From: Diprion similis
Lineage: Eukaryota; Arthropoda; Insecta; Hymenoptera; Diprionidae
Assembly (NCBI RefSeq): GCF_021155765.1
Contig: NC_060111.1
Location: 4,058,481-4,122,480 of the forward strand
Direction: 5' to 3'
DNA length: 64,000 bases
The notes under the pieces were generated by a model. It had not been told where the DNA came from and did no database searches. It saw nothing but the letters and a program-made list of their open reading frames with translations. Below are positions 62,586-64,000 of the stretch, piece by piece; the first letter of the stretch is position 1, and each line of letters begins with the position of its first letter. The position numbers and the translations under genes are program-made.

Positions 62586-63277
62586 GTGTATGATCGGAAA
62601 TGTCATGATTGTCGGTACAGAATTCTGTGCTTTGTGCTTTTATTTATTTCTATCTCTCGAAATTTCAATATTTTTTTGTCGACGAAGTTGAGAATAATTG
62701 ATTCAACGTTTTTTTTACGCTGAATTAACCGAATCTTTAAATCTTTAAAATTCTTCTTAAATTTCAAACAATTTCACGTAATACGAAGGGCTCGTATATC
62801 TCCCCATCAGCCACCGCTCGTCGTTGGGAAAAATATACTCCATTACCATAAAACAAGAATCTTGCATAAATCTTGACTTTATAAATACGGAAGACGCAAT
62901 TCACTGCGTAATATTTCCTTGGCTGTAAATATTACGCAAATCCTTCGTTTAATATTCTTTATTCGGGGAAAACAATAATCGAAAAAAAAAGGAAAAGTCA
63001 TTTTTTATTCTTACGTGTTTTTTTCTCTGAGTTCTGAACCGATTATTTGCTTATTTATCTATTTATTTCTTTATTTATTTACTTATTTTCATAAACTGGA
63101 TGGAAAATAGATGAAAAAAAATTCGCTTTCACTCACCCTAAAATTCCACCAGCGGCACTGCTCCTGTAAAAATCACAGCGATGCAGTGGCTTCCGAAGAT
63201 CGTTAGGCGATCGTTGACCAGCGGCTTGGCAAAGAGCTCGGTAAATTTGGAACTGCAGAATTCCAGCAACAAAGTTT
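55460..63277 (-). CDS. Ance-3: Angiotensin-converting-enzyme-like protein, C-terminal part (Ance-3-like, membrane anchored)
   Basis: Three in-frame exons on the minus strand: 63137-63277, 56428-56594 and 55460-55632; the 5' exons lie beyond the window. The first exon has NFVAGILQFQIYRALCQAAG and LHRCDFYRSSAAGGILG, typical of M2-family peptidyl-dipeptidases. The second has the equally typical GSSIPWQETLQEATG...LREFFRPLEDWL. The last has DYCKRSIE and a hydrophobic C-terminus (TLLITIIALAGCLMSSL), so the protein is membrane or GPI anchored, unlike soluble Ance. The residue before FV is Asn, where active ACE has a Tyr contacting substrate (the R-Y-F-V-S-F segment); Drosophila Ance-3 is also predicted inactive. 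The zinc-binding HEMGH region is not in view. The intron 56595-63136 holds only simple repeats as far as I can see. Confidence 0.85.
62547..62582. repeat. (TA)n microsatellite in Ance-3-like intron
   Basis: About 16 TA units; nothing else recognised in the surrounding intron. Confidence 0.85.
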
Positions 63278-64000
63278 CTGAAAGAAGAAAAAATAAAATA
63301 AAACAGGGAAATAGAATTCGTTTTAAAGTTCATCTCACAGTCTGACATTTTCATCTTTATACATATTTATGCGGCATAAATAAATTCCTCGAAACATAAA
63401 TGCGGGTTTTATAAAAAATAAATCAGCAATTCAGTTTATCACGAAGCAGTTCAATTATTTCAACTTCTAAGAATCATTCGTATTCCGTTTTCAAAAAGGA
63501 AAGAGGAAATGAAAAAGAACAAAGAAAAACTGAGCAAGAATCAAACCACAGTCGAAACGTCTAGGTCTGTGGCAAAAAAGTGAGACGTAAGTAATGACAG
63601 ATTTGTAGGTATTGGGAAGTTGTCAGCAATGCGTAAGGTTTCGTTGGAAGAGAATCTAAAAGTGTCATCTTCGCTCTTAGATGTCACCAATCTTGTTTGA
63701 AGTGGTGGAGTGGAGTAAACAGAGAGAGAGAGCGAGAGAGAGAGATAAAAAGAATAAAAAATATGGCGCCTAAAGAAAAAAAAACGAGTCATCTCCGATT
63801 CCGACATCTAAGCACATACCTACACATCGATGGTGAGCCTCTTATGTCAACCGTGGAATATATCTGACTCCTATTAATGCGAAATCACGGCAAACGTAAT
63901 ATCAAGTGTATACAAATAAACACTTTTACTTACAGCCTTGAATTTTCACGTATTTGATAGACAAGAGAGAGAAAAAGAAACTGTACGTATACATATAGAG
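63278..64000. other. Intron of the Ance-3-like gene running off the window
   Basis: Upstream of the exon at 63137-63277. Includes a (GA)n run near 63720-63745. No further exon recognised before the window ends. Confidence 0.5.

Noticed and set aside
1-64000. tRNA, rRNA and CRISPR-type repeat arrays
   Set aside because: None seen; the only regular arrays are microsatellites and protein-coding NIM repeats.

Overview
This is animal, almost certainly insect, genomic DNA: AT-rich, intron-rich, with GT-AG splice sites, poly-A/T tracts and MITE-like fold-back elements. The gene content is a Nimrod cluster (EGF-like/NIM-repeat phagocytosis receptors of blood cells) next to a membrane-anchored angiotensin-converting-enzyme homologue. 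In Drosophila the Nimrod cluster also lies near Ance-3, so this looks like conserved synteny. I cannot fix the order from sequence alone; Hymenoptera is a guess. All exon models were built by hand from splice sites, reading-frame continuity and family knowledge, and every assembled CDS closes in frame.

Layout. 1.7-18 kb holds short Nimrod receptors: A (1669-3661, minus), B (5650-7715, minus), A' (8986-10869, minus), A'' (14452-16335, plus, a copy of A') and B' (17606-17980, plus, truncated copy of B). A'' and B' lie in the right arm of a 10.7-kb palindrome (arms 7306-12571 and 12750-18015) around a small hairpin-rich spacer. A third partial copy of the palindrome centre follows at 18011-18614. 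From 19 to 29 kb come three longer single-pass receptors on the minus strand: C (8 repeats, no CCxGY motif), D (14 repeats) and E (10 repeats). F (29.7-32.3 kb) is a secreted NimB-like protein. NimA (33.3-45.4 kb) has an EMI domain, one NIM repeat, laminin-type EGF repeats, one TM segment and a tyrosine-bearing tail. 45.4-55.4 kb is a gene-poor spacer with a CTCF-like site. 55.5-64 kb carries the last three coding exons of an Ance-3-like gene whose 5' part lies beyond the window.

How the genes fit together. A, B, A', C, D and E share one exon plan: signal peptide; a short pre-NIM exon (absent in C); the repeat exon; a juxtamembrane exon with a P-x-C-x(2-3)-C module; a TM exon; and a short tail, usually with tyrosines. 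Most also share a promoter-proximal element on the gene strand, GGTGGG-N(2-3)-GATAA, 82-99 bp before the ATG. This would suit a blood-cell GATA factor, and its core has decayed in A and B. The palindrome is best explained by two template switches, one inside the terminal inverted repeats of a MITE-like element and one at a 5-bp microhomology, which duplicated and inverted A' and part of B.
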